Shown: positions 43,814 through 56,100 of the stretch, in pieces | Numbering within the stretch: position 1 is the first letter of the stretch | Layout of the letters: each line of letters starts with the position of its first letter | Assembly: GCA_000697665.1 (NCBI GenBank) | Contig: KL197762.1 | Location: forward strand, 32,541-96,540 | Direction of reading: 5' to 3' | Origin: Jaapia argillacea MUCL 33604 | Taxonomy: Eukaryota > Basidiomycota > Agaricomycetes > Jaapiales > Jaapiaceae | DNA length: 64,000 bases | The notes under the pieces: generated by a model | Databases searched by the model: none | The model's input: only the letters and a program-made list of their open reading frames with translations | Told to the model about the DNA's origin: nothing | Position numbers and translations under genes: made by a program

Positions 43814-46800
43814 CCGGTAGTCCTGTGATAAAGTCTTGAGTTACAATCTGCCAGGGGCATGTTGGGATTTCTGTTGGGTGTAGCGGTTCCTGAGTGGGGT
43901 TTGTGTTTGGTTTGGTCGATTGGCAAATGGTGCATCCATCCACGTAATTCCGTACAAAGATAGACATTCCTGGCCACCAATAGTCCCTTTGTACTATTTC
44001 CAACATCTTATATCTCCTGGGATGCCCCATCAGGACTGGGTCGTGACAGGATTTGACTACCTTGCATCGTAGTTCCATGTCTTTGGGAACATAGATCTTT
44101 CCTCAGTAGAGAATCAATCCATCTTCTGGGTTCCCTTCTTCTAATCCCTTCTTTAGAGATCGTGGTCCCTGTTTCTTTATGATGTCCAGGGTGTTTGCTA
44201 CCGATTCATCAAGTTCCGTATGGTTCTAAATTTCCTCTTTGAGTCCTAAATCGCCTTCTAGTGTTGTGACTGCTGCCTTGATGGCAATTCGAACTTGTTG
44301 TGCCAGTATGGGGGAGTGGGTTGAAGTGTTTCCTTGACCTGTGAGGTTGATTGTTTTTGCAAAAAGATGGGGTCCTAAAAGTATTCTGTCCAAGTTGTCT
44401 GCATCCACCCCCTCCTTATGGTCTTGTCATCTCGAAAGACCATCAGATTTGTTTGTCTTCCCTGGTTTGTGGATTAAATTGAAGTTGAATCTCTCGTCAG
44501 GAATTGGGCCCATTGAGCCTGTCTTTGGCTTAGTTTTTGTGCATTTCGGAAGTACTCGAGGTTCTTGTGATCGGTGTATATCTGAATGGGATGTGTACAT
44601 CCTCCAGGTAGTGTCGCCATGCTTCCAATGCTCAGATTATTGCTAGCAATTCCTTATCGTAGATGTCATAGTTTCGTTCAGCGTCGGTTAATGATTTGGA
44701 TAGGTAAGCGACTGGTTGCCATTTGCCGTCGGATTCCTTTTGTGTTAATACGGCTCCCATTGCATAATCAGATGCGTCGCATTCTATCTGGAATTCTTTG
44801 GTGGTGTCCAGCATGACTAGTGTCGGGGATGACGTGAATGCCTTTTTTAAGGTGTCAAAGGATTCTTGACATTTGGTTGTCCATTCCCATTCGTGATCCT
44901 TCCTGGTTAGTTCGAATAATGGTTTCGTGATTTTCGAGAAGTCCTTGATGAAATGTCGATAGAAGTTGCAGAATCCCAGGAATGATTGGACTTCTTTGAC
45001 CTTCTTCGGTTCTGGCCATTCTGTGATTCCTGCCACCGTGATGGGGTCCATTTCAACTAGATTGTGGGATACAATCAACCCTAGGTATTTGACTTTTGGT
45101 ACTTCAAATGTGCATTTTCCTGGTTTCAAATATAGATCATTGTCCTGTAGGATCTTCATGATGCAGTGCAGGATTTGTCGGTGATGCGTGAGGTCTTTGG
45201 TGAATATCAGGATGTTGTTGAGATATACAACGACGTGGCCTTCGTCGATGAGTTCCTTGAATAGTTCGTTCATCATGGTCTGGAACATTGCTGGGGAATT
45301 TGTGAGGCTGAAGAACATAACTCTGGGTTCGAATAATCCTTGATTGGTTTTGAATGCGGCCTTCCATTCATCCCCTTCTTTGATCCTGACGTTATTGTAT
45401 CCCCATCTTAGATCTAACTTGGAGTACACTCGTATCGAAGAGGGTGGGTCGATGACTTTGATTGTGAGATGGGGGATATTTGTGTGTGTCGGGATAGATG
45501 GGTTTGGATTTACGGAAGCGCCATGATTCTTCGTTCCTGGCTTGTTCTTGAAGTAAGTCTTCTCTGATTGCGGCGGCTTTGAATTCGGTCAATGTATCTG
45601 GTTGCATTGGCAGATGTACAAGAGTTTTGAGGATGTCCCAATTTAATCCCTGTTTGAAATATTCTTTCAGGGCTTGGTCGTCGAATTGGGTGTGTCAAGC
45701 AAGATCTTCGAATTTGGCAATGTATTGGTTGACAGTGGCTGGTCCCTGTTGGAGATTCTGAATCTGCATCCTTGCCATTGCTCCTTTGTCTAATTCGCTG
45801 AACAACTTTTTCAAGGCTGTGGTGAACTCTTTCCAGTCGTTCTTTATGGTTAAGGCTGTAGCATCCTGATTGTCTATATCCTCCAGTAATTTCATCACCC
45901 AGGACCCAGCTGTTCCTTCCTTCATGAAGGATAAGCTATAGGCAACCTTTGACCATTTGTCTGGGAAGTCTCCTGTATTGGCACTGATTACAAGTTTGAC
46001 TTCTGATAAGAATTTATCGGTTTTACAGCGATCTCCAGTAAAAGGGGTTGGTGGGGCAAGTTTAGGTCCTTTGAGTGTTTGAGTAGCTATGATGATAGGT
46101 GGCGGTGCTGGAACAGGACCAATTGAAATGGGTCAGCTGGTGCAATGAATGGATGTTTAGTTCCAATAGATCCGTCGTCTTGAAAATTGATCTGATCGTT
46201 TTCCCTCTTTTTGGAAATGGTGTCGATAGATTTGATGTGTTTACTGGACTTGTGGGAATGTATTTAATGGGTCCCCTAGTATGTGGTCAGGATGGGGTGC
46301 GTGATAGAAGTCGCGAGGCTGAGTTTGATTGTATCTGAGGAGTCCTTGAAGTTGCTGGTCTTGAATACGGATTATGATAGGGCAAAACTTTCTGATGGTG
46401 ACATGGGTGGTTCTGCTGGTGGAGAGGCAGTTTCTGAGTGCAGGAGTGCATTTGGTACAGGTTCTGGTTCTGTGGTGGTGGCTGATTGCAAGTATTTGTG
46501 AACGTTTGCAAGAATGTCTACCGAGTCTGGTTGTAGTTCGGCGAATACATCAGGGATTTCTGATAGGTCTGTTATAGATAGCGAGTATAGAATGATTAGA
46601 GTTTGTGTTGGCTAATGTGTTGGCTAATTAATCTACAGTAGTGAATCTTGGGACCAATATATCTTGGGATAGGCTCTCTGTGGTCGGGGCTGTAGTTTTT
46701 CAGCTGGTGGGTAAAGTTTATAGGCTAGGAGGTTGAGTGCGGTGGCGATTGTGGCTTTGATCAAAGCCAGTTTTCTTCTGGTTGTTGCGTTCATCATACT

Positions 46801-47052
46801 TCTGTTGGATTTCTCGTAGGTACCGATCGAGTCACGATGTGAAGTCAATGAGTATGTTACTGAGGGATCGTAGAAGGGAGATGACAAACTGGATGTATAT
46901 AGGGTGTGTGGGTGGTATTCTGTGCGCACTGATCAAGTTGTAAGGCTGAAGCTTGCAAAGTCGATGAGTATGTTATTGGATGGTGTATTGATGGATGATG
47001 AACTTGCAGATCCTGACTGCATCGGTATCGTAGAGTGAGTAGGGTTGGTAAG

Positions 47053-47062
47053 AGCTTGTCCA
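47053..47062 (-). promoter_or_regulatory. Self-priming primer-binding site of Gypsy-2
   Basis: Minus strand TGGACAAGCT lies two bases inside the 5' LTR end. It is the exact complement of AGCTTGTCCA, found in all three chromoviral LTRs about 33 bases downstream of the TATA box, that is, at the expected transcript start. No tRNA 3' end complementarity is evident. Confidence 0.6.
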
Positions 47063-47064
47063 AG

Positions 47065-47643
47065 TGTTATAAGTGCCTTAGTGTTAGCGTAAGGTAGCGA
47101 ATAAGGCTTGTAAGTCTTTCAGGTATTCTTGCTAACAAGTACTCAGGCTACAATCTTGAGGCAGTAGAGGATGACAAGGATGAGCAAACCAGTTGAAGGA
47201 TACAACTAAAGTGCTGTATTGTTCAAGTGGACAAGCTAGCGAATACAGAGTAGCTAGGTGTCCTTATATACTATGGGAACAATGGAATATCAAACAATGT
47301 ACTATGGACAATGACGAACGAGACAATGTCTAGAGACAATGGTGAGTGAGTTAAGGTTCAGGACAATGATACTGAACAATGGATACAGAACAATGAAGAC
47401 GGAACAATGGGACAGAGGACAATGGGACAGAGGACAATGACGAGGCTGTGTGTGACGAGTCATTGTGCGCTAATGATAGTACGAGATCGGAGATAAGATA
47501 ATACCCGGATAAGATAAGATAAGATAAGATAAGATGAAATGAGGCTAAGTATCATAGACAAGGGAAATGATACAAAGCGAAGGAAGTCCAATAAAAGAAT
47601 GAAAAAGATAAGAAAATATACAAGCCTAGACGTGTTCACAACA
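47065..47643 (-). repeat. Gypsy-2 5' LTR
   Basis: 579 bp, collinear with 39289-39848. It has an extra tandem copy of a 15-bp unit (GGGACAGAGGACAAT), eleven ACAATG hexamers and a GATAAG array near 47512-47536. Confidence 0.9.
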
Positions 47644-50277
47644 ACGACCTATACCTGAAACCAGAAAAATGCACATTCGAAGTACCAAAAATCGAATACC
47701 TAGGGTTGATTGTATCCCAGAACCTAGTCGAAATGGACCCAATCAAGGTGGCAGGAATCACAGAATGGCTGGAACCGAAGAAGGTCAAGGAAGTTCAATC
47801 ATTCCTAGGATTCTGCAACTTCTATCAATGTTTCATCAAGGACTTCTTGAAAACCGCGAAACCATTATTCAAACTAACCAAGAAAGATCACAAATGGGAA
47901 TGGACGACCAAATGTCAAGAGTCCTTCGACACCTTAAAAAAGGCATTCACTTCATCCCCGACACTAGTCATGCCGGACACCACCAGAGAATTCCAGATTG
48001 AATGCAATGCATCTGATTACGCGACGGGAGCCGTATTAACACAAAAGGAATCCAATGGCAAATGGCACCCAGTCGCTTACCTATCCAAATCATTAACCGA
48101 CGCTGAACGAAACTATGACAACTATGATAAGGAATTGCTAGCAATAATCCAAGCATTAGAAGCATGGCGACACTACCTGGAAGGATGTACACATCCCATC
48201 CAGATATACACCGATCACAAGAACCTTGAATACTTCCGAAATGCGCAAAAACTAAGCTGAAGACAAGCTCAATGGGCTCAATTCCTGATGAGATTCAACT
48301 TCAATTTAATCCACAAACCGGGGAAGACGAACAAATCTGACGGTCTTTCGAGACGACAAGACCATAAGGAGGGGGTGGATACAGACAATTCAGACAGAAT
48401 ACTTTTAGGACCCCATCTTTTCGCAAAAACAATCAACCTCACAGGTCGAGGAAACACTTCAACCCACTCCCCCATACTGGCATGACAGGTTCAAATCACC
48501 ATCAAGACAGCAGTCACAACACTAGAAGGCGATTTAGGACTCAAAGAGGAAATTCAGAACCATACAGAACTAGATGAATTGGTAGCAAATGCCCTGGACA
48601 TCATAAAGAAGCAAGGACCACAATCCCTGAAGAAGGGATTAGAAGAATGGAATCAGGAAGATGGATTAATTCTTTACTGAGGAAAGATCTACGTTCCCAA
48701 AGACACGGAACTACGACACAAAGTAGTCAAATCCTGTCATGACCCTGTCTTGATGGGACATCCCGGGAGATATAAAACGTTGGAAATAGTACAAAGGGAC
48801 TACTGGTGGCCGGGAATGTCTATCTTTGTACAGAATTACGTGGATGGATGCGCCATTTGCCAATCAACCAAGCCAAACACAAACCCCACTCAGGAACCAC
48901 TACACCCAGCAGAAATCCCAACATGCCCCTGGCAAATCATAACTCAAGACTTTATCACAGGACTGCCAGAAGCAGATGGTTACGACACAATCCATGTCAT
49001 AACAGACCGGTATACCAAAACCATTGTCGCCACACCCTGCAACAAAACTATCGATGTCGATGGAACAGCCAAAATTCTGATGGAGGGACCATTCAGACGT
49101 TATGGACTGCCTGACAAGATCATATCAGATCAAGGACTGCAATTTGTGTCACAAGTGTTCCGAGCCATTCTAGAAAGACTTGACATCAAATCAGCACTCA
49201 GCACAGGATTCCACCCAGAAACAGACGGAGCTACAGAAGTAATAAACCGGGAATTGGAAATTTATCTCCGAGCCTACTGCAACCGTGCCCAAAACAACTG
49301 GCCATCGCTACTCTACACGGCAGAATTAACCCACAATACACAAATCCACTCCACCACCAAACAGACACCATTCAAACTCATGCACAGCTATCGCGCCAAA
49401 ACCTCCGGATCATTCAGATCGGTACCAGACATACCAATGGCAGATCAACGTCTAGAAGAGTTAAAGAAGGCTCGACAAGAAGCAGAAGCCTGCCTATGTA
49501 TTGCGGCCGAAGCAATGAAGAAGCAACATGACACCTACGGAATTACAGGACCACACTTTGCAGTAGGGGACAAAGTTTGGCTAGAAGGAAAGAATGTCAA
49601 AACGGAATACCCCAGTGCCAAATTATCTCCCAAATGACATGGACCCTTCCCAGTCAAGGCTGTCATTGGATCCGGCGCCTACAAACTGACACTACCAAAG
49701 AAATGGAGAATCCACCCAGTATTCCACGCAAGATTACTCACACCATATCGAGAAACCGAGGAATATGGAGTCAACTTCCCACAGCTGCCTCCCGACCTAG
49801 TAGAAGGCGAAGAGGAATACGAAGTAGAAGAGGTGGTCAAATCAAAGTTCGTTGGCAAGACGAAGAAAATCAAATACCTCATCAAATGGAAGGGCTATCC
49901 CAATTCAGAAAACACCTGGGAAGACATTGGCGATCTACACAACTCAGCCAAACTGGTTAAGGAATCCCATCAGAAGAACCCAAAGGCACCGAAACCCTTG
50001 CAAATCGCACTCACACTACTCCAGGTGCCTGAAGAGCAATTGATACGCTTCTGGATCAACAGGGAAGTGGAACAGACCACAAGGGAGAACTACCTACATA
50101 TCCCCGAAGTACTATCAAAACGTCCGAACCCAGAACGTATAAAAGCACACCTAGCAAGGCTGCAAAACTCCATTCCTCAGCAAATACTCCGACAGCACCA
50201 GCAACCACCCAGTCAAAAAACTCCAACTCGACCATCACTTATCTCCATCTCCCAACCAAACATCCCCCAGTATCACT

Positions 50278-51573
50278 ATGCTCGCAGTCACCGACGCCCT
50301 CTTCCTGTTCAACCAAATCACCCCTCGCACCCACTTCTTTATCAGCCCCCGCTACACCCAGAATGAACACGGCGACATAGTTGACCGTGCCGACACCATT
50401 GAACGGGAATGTGGTCTTGTCGCTGACGTACTACGCTGAGCAGGGTATATGCAAGCTTCGCTATGGACCCTCTGAAACAACCCACTTCAGATCGAGGCCC
50501 TTACCGTTGCCTTACACCAACCCACGTTCAGCAACCTCCTCAATGCGGCAGAAGGAGTGATATTGTACCCAGTCCCTGTCGTCACCATTCGCTACAACCC
50601 CAAAGACGACCTCCAGGCCAACGCAGATATCCTCCCTCCTCTCACTCAATTCAGTCTCGCCAAACTCCCAACGGCTGAGATCAATCGCCCCCACGTCAAC
50701 TCCGACACTGACATCGCATCCAGCGCATCCTACCACCCCGACTCACCCACGTACTCTGTCCACAAATCAGACTACCAACTGATCTCCCCCATCCTGTCCA
50801 CGCTGGGAGACACACACTTCGAATCCACTACCACCTGCACCGAGGAACCACCCTCCCCTCCCTCCTATGAGGAACACCCACCTGCATCACCTGCGGACGC
50901 CCCCAATCCTCGTCTACCAATGCCTCATCCATTCGCACTCACGGGTACATATGCTTTAGTTCAGAGCGAAATGTCAGAATACCCATCATTACCGTCACGA
51001 GTGTCTATACCCGAATCGGGTCTACCAACCCCACCAACTGAAACATGACCCCCCACACCAGTCGACACCTGGGACCAAGGTTGGTCACAAGAAGTCATAG
51101 ACGAATGGAACTGTACCCACAACGACGCATGGGACAACAATGCCATCATCGACTCAGAAGACATTTGGCCACAGACTAATAAAGAGAAACATCGCCGTCG
51201 ACCCAAATGCTGGGGATGTGGGATCTGGGGACACACCATTTACTGGTGTAAAAAGACCAACCATCGTAAGCATCCTCATCAATCGTCACCCACCACTACT
51301 CATCACAAACCAGCCAGCAACCCCTCGCTTCCACCTTTACACTGGTCAACCCCTACAGTCCCATTCACCCACTGCCTTGGAGTCGAGAATCGACTCTTCG
51401 GCTTCATCATGGGACAAATATCGTCGTCAGCAACCGAGCTCCGGACAGCCGAGTGGACCCACTCCTACTGGCTCAAACAGGGAAAATGTCTGGCTGGATC
51501 AAACGATCTCTTGGGCCCTCAACTCCCCACCTGGTACCCTTCTGAACCTACCCCTGTCGCCCCTAAGGCTTAA
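50278..51573 (+). other. Extra 3' reading frame of Gypsy-3 (type B) with CCHC zinc knuckle
   Basis: One reading frame of about 430 codons starts at ATG 50278 (MLAVTDALFLFNQITPRTHF), overlapping the end of the chromodomain frame, and runs to TAA at about 51573, with a few breaks. The middle is Pro/Ser/Thr-rich; CWGCGIWGHTIYWC (51208-51249) is a canonical Cx2Cx4Hx4C knuckle next to a basic stretch (KEKHRRRPK). A knuckle normally belongs to gag, not downstream of integrase. It shares no visible sequence with the type A frame of Gypsy-1 and Gypsy-2. Confidence 0.65.
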
Positions 51574-51614
51574 CTAGGACATTAGGGACAATGTCAGTTA
51601 TAGAGAGGGGGTGG

Positions 51615-52174
51615 TGTTGTGAACACATCTGGGCTTGTATATTTTCTTATCTTTTTCATTCTTTTATCGGACTTCCTTTGCTTTGTATCATTTCCCTTGT
51701 CTATGATACTTAGCCTCATTTCATCTTGTCTTATCTTATCTGATCCTGGGTATTATCTTATCTCCAATCTCATACTATTATTAGCGCACAATGACTCGTC
51801 ACATGCAGCCTCGTCATTGTCCTTTGCCCCATTGTTCTGGCTTCATTGTTCTGTGTCCATTGTTCAGTATCATTGTCCTGAACCTTAACTCACTCACCAT
51901 TGTCTCTAGACATTGTCTCATTCATCATTGTCTGTGGTACATTGTTCGATATTCCATTGTTCCTGTAGTATATAAGGACAACTAGCTACTCTGTATTCGC
52001 TAGCTTGTCCACTTGAACAATACAGCGCTTTAGTTGTATCCTTCAACCGGTTTGCTCATCCTTGCCATCCTCTACCACCTCAAGATCGTAGCCTGAGTAC
52101 TTGTTAGCAAGAATACCCGAAAGACTTACAAGCCTTATTCGCTACCTTACGCTAATGCTAAGGCGCTCATAACA
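51615..52174 (+). repeat. Gypsy-3 3' LTR
   Basis: 560 bp from TGTTGTGAACAC to CGCTCATAACA. It has CTTATC (GATA) repeats at about 51730-51765, about ten CATTGT hexamers, TATATAAGG at 51969-51977 and the predicted transcript start AGCTTGTCCA at 52002-52011. Confidence 0.9.
51969..52011 (+). promoter_or_regulatory. Core promoter of the chromoviral LTR
   Basis: TATATAAGG at 51969 and the conserved AGCTTGTCCA at 52002, 33 bases later. The same pair is present in the two Gypsy-2 LTRs on the other strand. Confidence 0.55.
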
Positions 52175-52602
52175 GTCTCCAGACATTGTTGATTGGATCA
52201 ACAATTGAAGGTTAGGTTGGTATCCTCAATCTATCAACATCTCTCTGCATATTATTATCCTGTTCTGCTTTCAGACTGGCAACCAGCTGTAATGTGTTGC
52301 TGCTATGATATACTACAATGGCTTGGGAGTTGGATGTCATTTAGAGGGCTGGCAAGCCTCAGAGCCAGTCCTGAGGTATGAGACCCTGCAGGGAACCCCA
52401 CTATCGAATACACAGAGACCATGTCCTCAGGTGCTACTCTTGTAGCTCCCTGAGATACTCAATAGCTAGGCATGGCTGCTTACACAGCCATCCTGCGTTG
52501 ACAAGAAGTCCACAACACGACCAAAGATCGCTCTTGATTTTGAAGTAGATAGAGTCTTGTAACTTGACCCTCTCATAGAGGTCGAGTTCTGAGTAGTGCT
52601 GG
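52175..52602. other. Spacer between two LTR elements; no gene seen
   Basis: About 430 bp with no open frame of note and no recognised repeat. Confidence 0.5.
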
Positions 52603-53113
52603 TGTGACAGGTGTTTACTGGGGACTGTTAATCTCCAGTATCACTCTGTATTGAGTGTGGGAATAGGTTGAGCAGAGTTCGAATTGCTTCATGTATTCAT
52701 GTAGTTACTCTTTCAGAATTCATTCATCATTATCTGCGTATTCACCTTCAGCCTCCTCAGAGAGTGCGCCAACTGCATGAAGTAGGCTATCATTTAAACT
52801 TACAGGTCTTCTTGAGACTCAGCCCCAAAAGAGGGTTGAGTAGCGAGACTCTTTCTCTATTGGAATGCAACTTGGTCATGTTCCTCCTCACTTAGGGTGT
52901 ACGCAAAGGTGTGCACACCAAGTGGTTGTTCACCTCCTGAGACTGCAGACAGCTGCAGGCTCGGGAGCACATTTATATGTGTGTGGTGACTACAGGCTAC
53001 CTACGAGGCAACTGAGGTCCTCACACCTTGATTCCAGGCTCCAGGCTTGCCAGCCCTCTGACGACACCACGACATCCCCTTGTGGCGTGGCAAGACATTC
53101 CTTGCCCATCACA
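52603..53113 (+). repeat. Left LTR of the large element
   Basis: 511 bp, TGTGACAGGTGTTTACTGG to TTGCCCATCACA. Contains the paired motif CTCCAGTATCACTCTG near its start. Confidence 0.9.
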
Positions 53114-56100
53114 AAGGTGGACACTGGGAGGATTTGTTGTTTTAATCTGGCCGGCCAACTACGAGCTTAAACCAATCAAGAAAATCAACTCTTCCATCCT
53201 TGATCACTCTCAAATCCCTTGTTGACAAGATTATCTATTTGACAACTAGCTACTCCTTCTGGGTCACCGATTTGTGGCACTTGCACATATCTGAAGCGCT
53301 TTGTTCATCCAGAACGATCCTACACCCTTGCTACACAGGACATTGTACTCCACTGAACGTGACTCCATATTCCTTTTGACTCTGTATCTGCAAGCCAAGC
53401 ACTTGGAATCAGTCAAATACTTCTCACTTGTCCTTGTAACCTTGGTGCTACCCCAGCAGATGGAGATCTTCACTTCAAGGCCTCCCATTGCTCCGTTGAC
53501 TAAGCCTAACCTACTGAACCCACATCCAAGGGCCACCATCAACTTTCTTGTATACTGATCAAAGATCACTTGTTTCCTGATACTTGAATACCTGCTTGTC
53601 GCTACCCTCGCCCTCACACTTGTTCCCTATTTCTGTGCTACTCTCAAACCACCTTGGCTCTTAAGCTCAATAGCAGTCCAGTCCACCCATTCCAAGATCA
53701 GCGTTCATTGGGAAATCACAGGGCGAATCAAACATTGCCTGGTGGGTTGATTCAACCCCGCAACACTACCCGTCGACGGGTACTGGATGGCTCATTGAGA
53801 GTTGGTATCTCTTGCCGTTTTGACCTCCTCTGTTGACTTAACTCCAGGCTGTTGAGCTGCCTCTTATCCTCTACAGACACTAAACATTGCCATTCATTCG
53901 CAATGATCTCATACTCTTATCTGCAAAATGTGGTACCTGGATATCTCCTCTCTGCCCTTCGATCGCCTCACTTCAGGTTCCCTGCCATTGGTAGAGTCTT
54001 CCTAGGCTTGAAACAACTGTCTACACATTTGTAGTGTATTGTTGATTCTTCAGCACCCCACAACAAGTATCAGAACCATAACCTCCGTGATGACTGAATT
54101 CTTGTTTGGTGATCCTATGACCTCTCGCACCCATGCATCCCATCAACAATCATGCTCTCGCTCTCACTTCCATGGTTGTGTCCTCCAACTCACATTTGCA
54201 TTTTGGTCATCCCAGTAAATCAGACTAGGAATCAAATCCTGACATCTTGCCAGTCCAGACCAATATCATTGACAAGACTTTACCAAAGTTAGAGTAGAGG
54301 TGTTATGGAAGGAACACATCTTATCTTGGGGGACTATGGAGGTACCACAGAACCATCATGTGTACTGGGCCCTCTTGCCCAGCTGTTACCAACGGTTTTC
54401 CTATGTATTCAGAACATTCTGAGACATCCTGGAGGCCAATCCAATGTTTTCCCGAGAACTTGATCTTGATATTCAACAAGCTCTACTTTGCTTGCTCACT
54501 AAAGCCACTTCTCACGAGTGGTTGGATGCTAGCTGGTCAGGCTTCTGAAATTTCCTCCTCTCAATTCATGGGAAGCTGTTTGAGTATTATCAGAAGGCTG
54601 TTCAGGCTCTTCAACAACACGTTGAGGTTATAACCACCCATAAGATTGTCGATGCTGACAATGATGCAGCCTCGTATGTGAAAGGAGTTATACTAGCTCT
54701 CTCACATCTTGCAGAGCATAACCGACTGGCTGATCAAGATTATCAGAAATATAGGAGGTTTAAATCCTATCTTGAGATCTGCGCAAACCTTTGTAACTGA
54801 TGCAACAATCCCACAATATTCATTGCCATGATGTTTGACTCACCAAAGACAAACTCAATGTAGCTTGGTCCAAGCTATCCCTCACCATCCGAGCTACCAC
54901 AGAACTTGTGTCCACGAGCATTGACTTCCCAAGCTCTATGTTGACCATTCTGGATTCAAGCCCCTCCTCAAACACTTTCTACCTTTGCCGGTCTGCTGAC
55001 TTCTGTCTATCCTCTCAGATGTGGCACAAGGAGTCAACTACAGGCAAGCTTGTGGATGCAGCAGCATCTGATAGGGACAACCAGGCTCTATCACCATGGT
55101 CATCATCTCTGACTCAAAGCACCACTTCTGTCTCTGGAACTGCAAGGATCTATTCACAATTCATCTTACTTTCTGCAGGCTCAGACAAGCCTCAGATAGA
55201 GGCTGCTTGTGATCCTACTACCTACCAAGGGTCTTACCACCACTGTATCCAAGTAACAGCTACTCCACAAATCCCAAGTCTGGAAAGTCTTGGCAGTGAT
55301 GCCTCTTCGGTATCTCCACCTCCACAGGTGACTTCTCGAGTTTTATCAGTTACTCAGCGAGACCTGGGAGGGTCATCAAGTGGAGGAGCTGGGTGCCAGG
55401 ATGTGGAAATAGGTGCAGATACAAACATCACACTCTACCACATCCGTCCTGCTCCAACGAAGGACTGGTATGGTTGCCGAGACTCCCCTTGGGTTTCTCC
55501 AAGCAATACTTGAATGGGGCTATCCACTCAAGTGCCTTCATGCACTGTTCTTCCAATTTCATGTTCTCAGTTACGATCTATCCCCTCTGTTGTGACATCT
55601 CCTGCCTACTTGATCTCCTGACCTTTCAGTGATAGTGAGGCTGTGTCATCAACAAAGATGGCTTCATGTGCAAGTGAACCCTTCTCTTGCTCAGTTAGTA
55701 GTTCCAAACCTCCATTGCTCTCGAACATTATACCCTCACCTCTCAAATGGTCCACTTCTACTTGCAGGTGACCCTCTGGACCCCACACAATGAGGTCTCA
55801 ACCCCACCATCTTCATGTCACCACTCAAACTTGGGAGAACTTTGAAGTACCGAAGGCGGCCAAAAGGCTCCTCATGAGTCATGAACCATAGGATGCTTTA
55901 CAGTGCATCAAGGTCATGAACTGATATCACTCACCTCCAACAAACGCAGTACTCCTGGACAGTGGTTCGTTCCCCCACGTCTATATTCTGTCTCTCTCTC
56001 TGGGCAACAGACAGGCCACACAAGAGGAAGATTTCCATTCAATTTCAGTGAACAACCAATCTTGAGACCTTGCCCTCTGAACGCAGAGCCTAGGAATTCA

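Larger units (their letters stand above)
39289..47643 (-). mobile_element. Chromoviral Ty3/Gypsy retrotransposon with both LTRs (Gypsy-2), interrupted
   Basis: From right to left: 5' LTR (47065-47643), primer-binding site (47053-47062), gag (about 46580 to 45390; WKEFTTALKKLFSELD near 45830), reverse transcriptase (YSKLDLRWGYNNVRI near 45420; AVLTQKE of RNase H near 44740), integrase HHCC region (CTICQSTKPN near 43910), integrase core (left of the inserted element), chromodomain (KYLIKWKGYPDSENTWE near 41040), an extra 3' frame (40735-39900), polypurine tract and 3' LTR (39289-39848). Belongs to the Tf1/sushi-like chromoviruses. It is broken, with several breaks, plus one large insertion at 41986-43813. 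LTRs differ mostly at CpG sites, suggesting moderate age. Flanking 5-mers (TAAGT and ACGAC) do not form a target duplication. Confidence 0.9.
47644..52174 (+). mobile_element. Chromoviral Ty3/Gypsy retrotransposon, 5'-truncated (Gypsy-3)
   Basis: Begins inside the reverse transcriptase directly after the Gypsy-2 LTR. It continues through RNase H (FQIECNASDYATGAVL near 47988), integrase HHCC region (CAICQSTKPN near 48850), integrase core (QDFITGLPEADGYDTIHVIT near 48946), chromodomain (KYLIKWKGYPNSENTWE near 49872), a long 3' frame with a CCHC knuckle (50278-51573), polypurine tract (AGAGAGGGGGTGG) and LTR 51615-52174. Close to Gypsy-2 in pol and LTR but different in the 3' frame. It is broken, with around ten breaks apart from the lost 5' half. 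CpG-rich compared with Gypsy-1, so younger. Confidence 0.9.
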
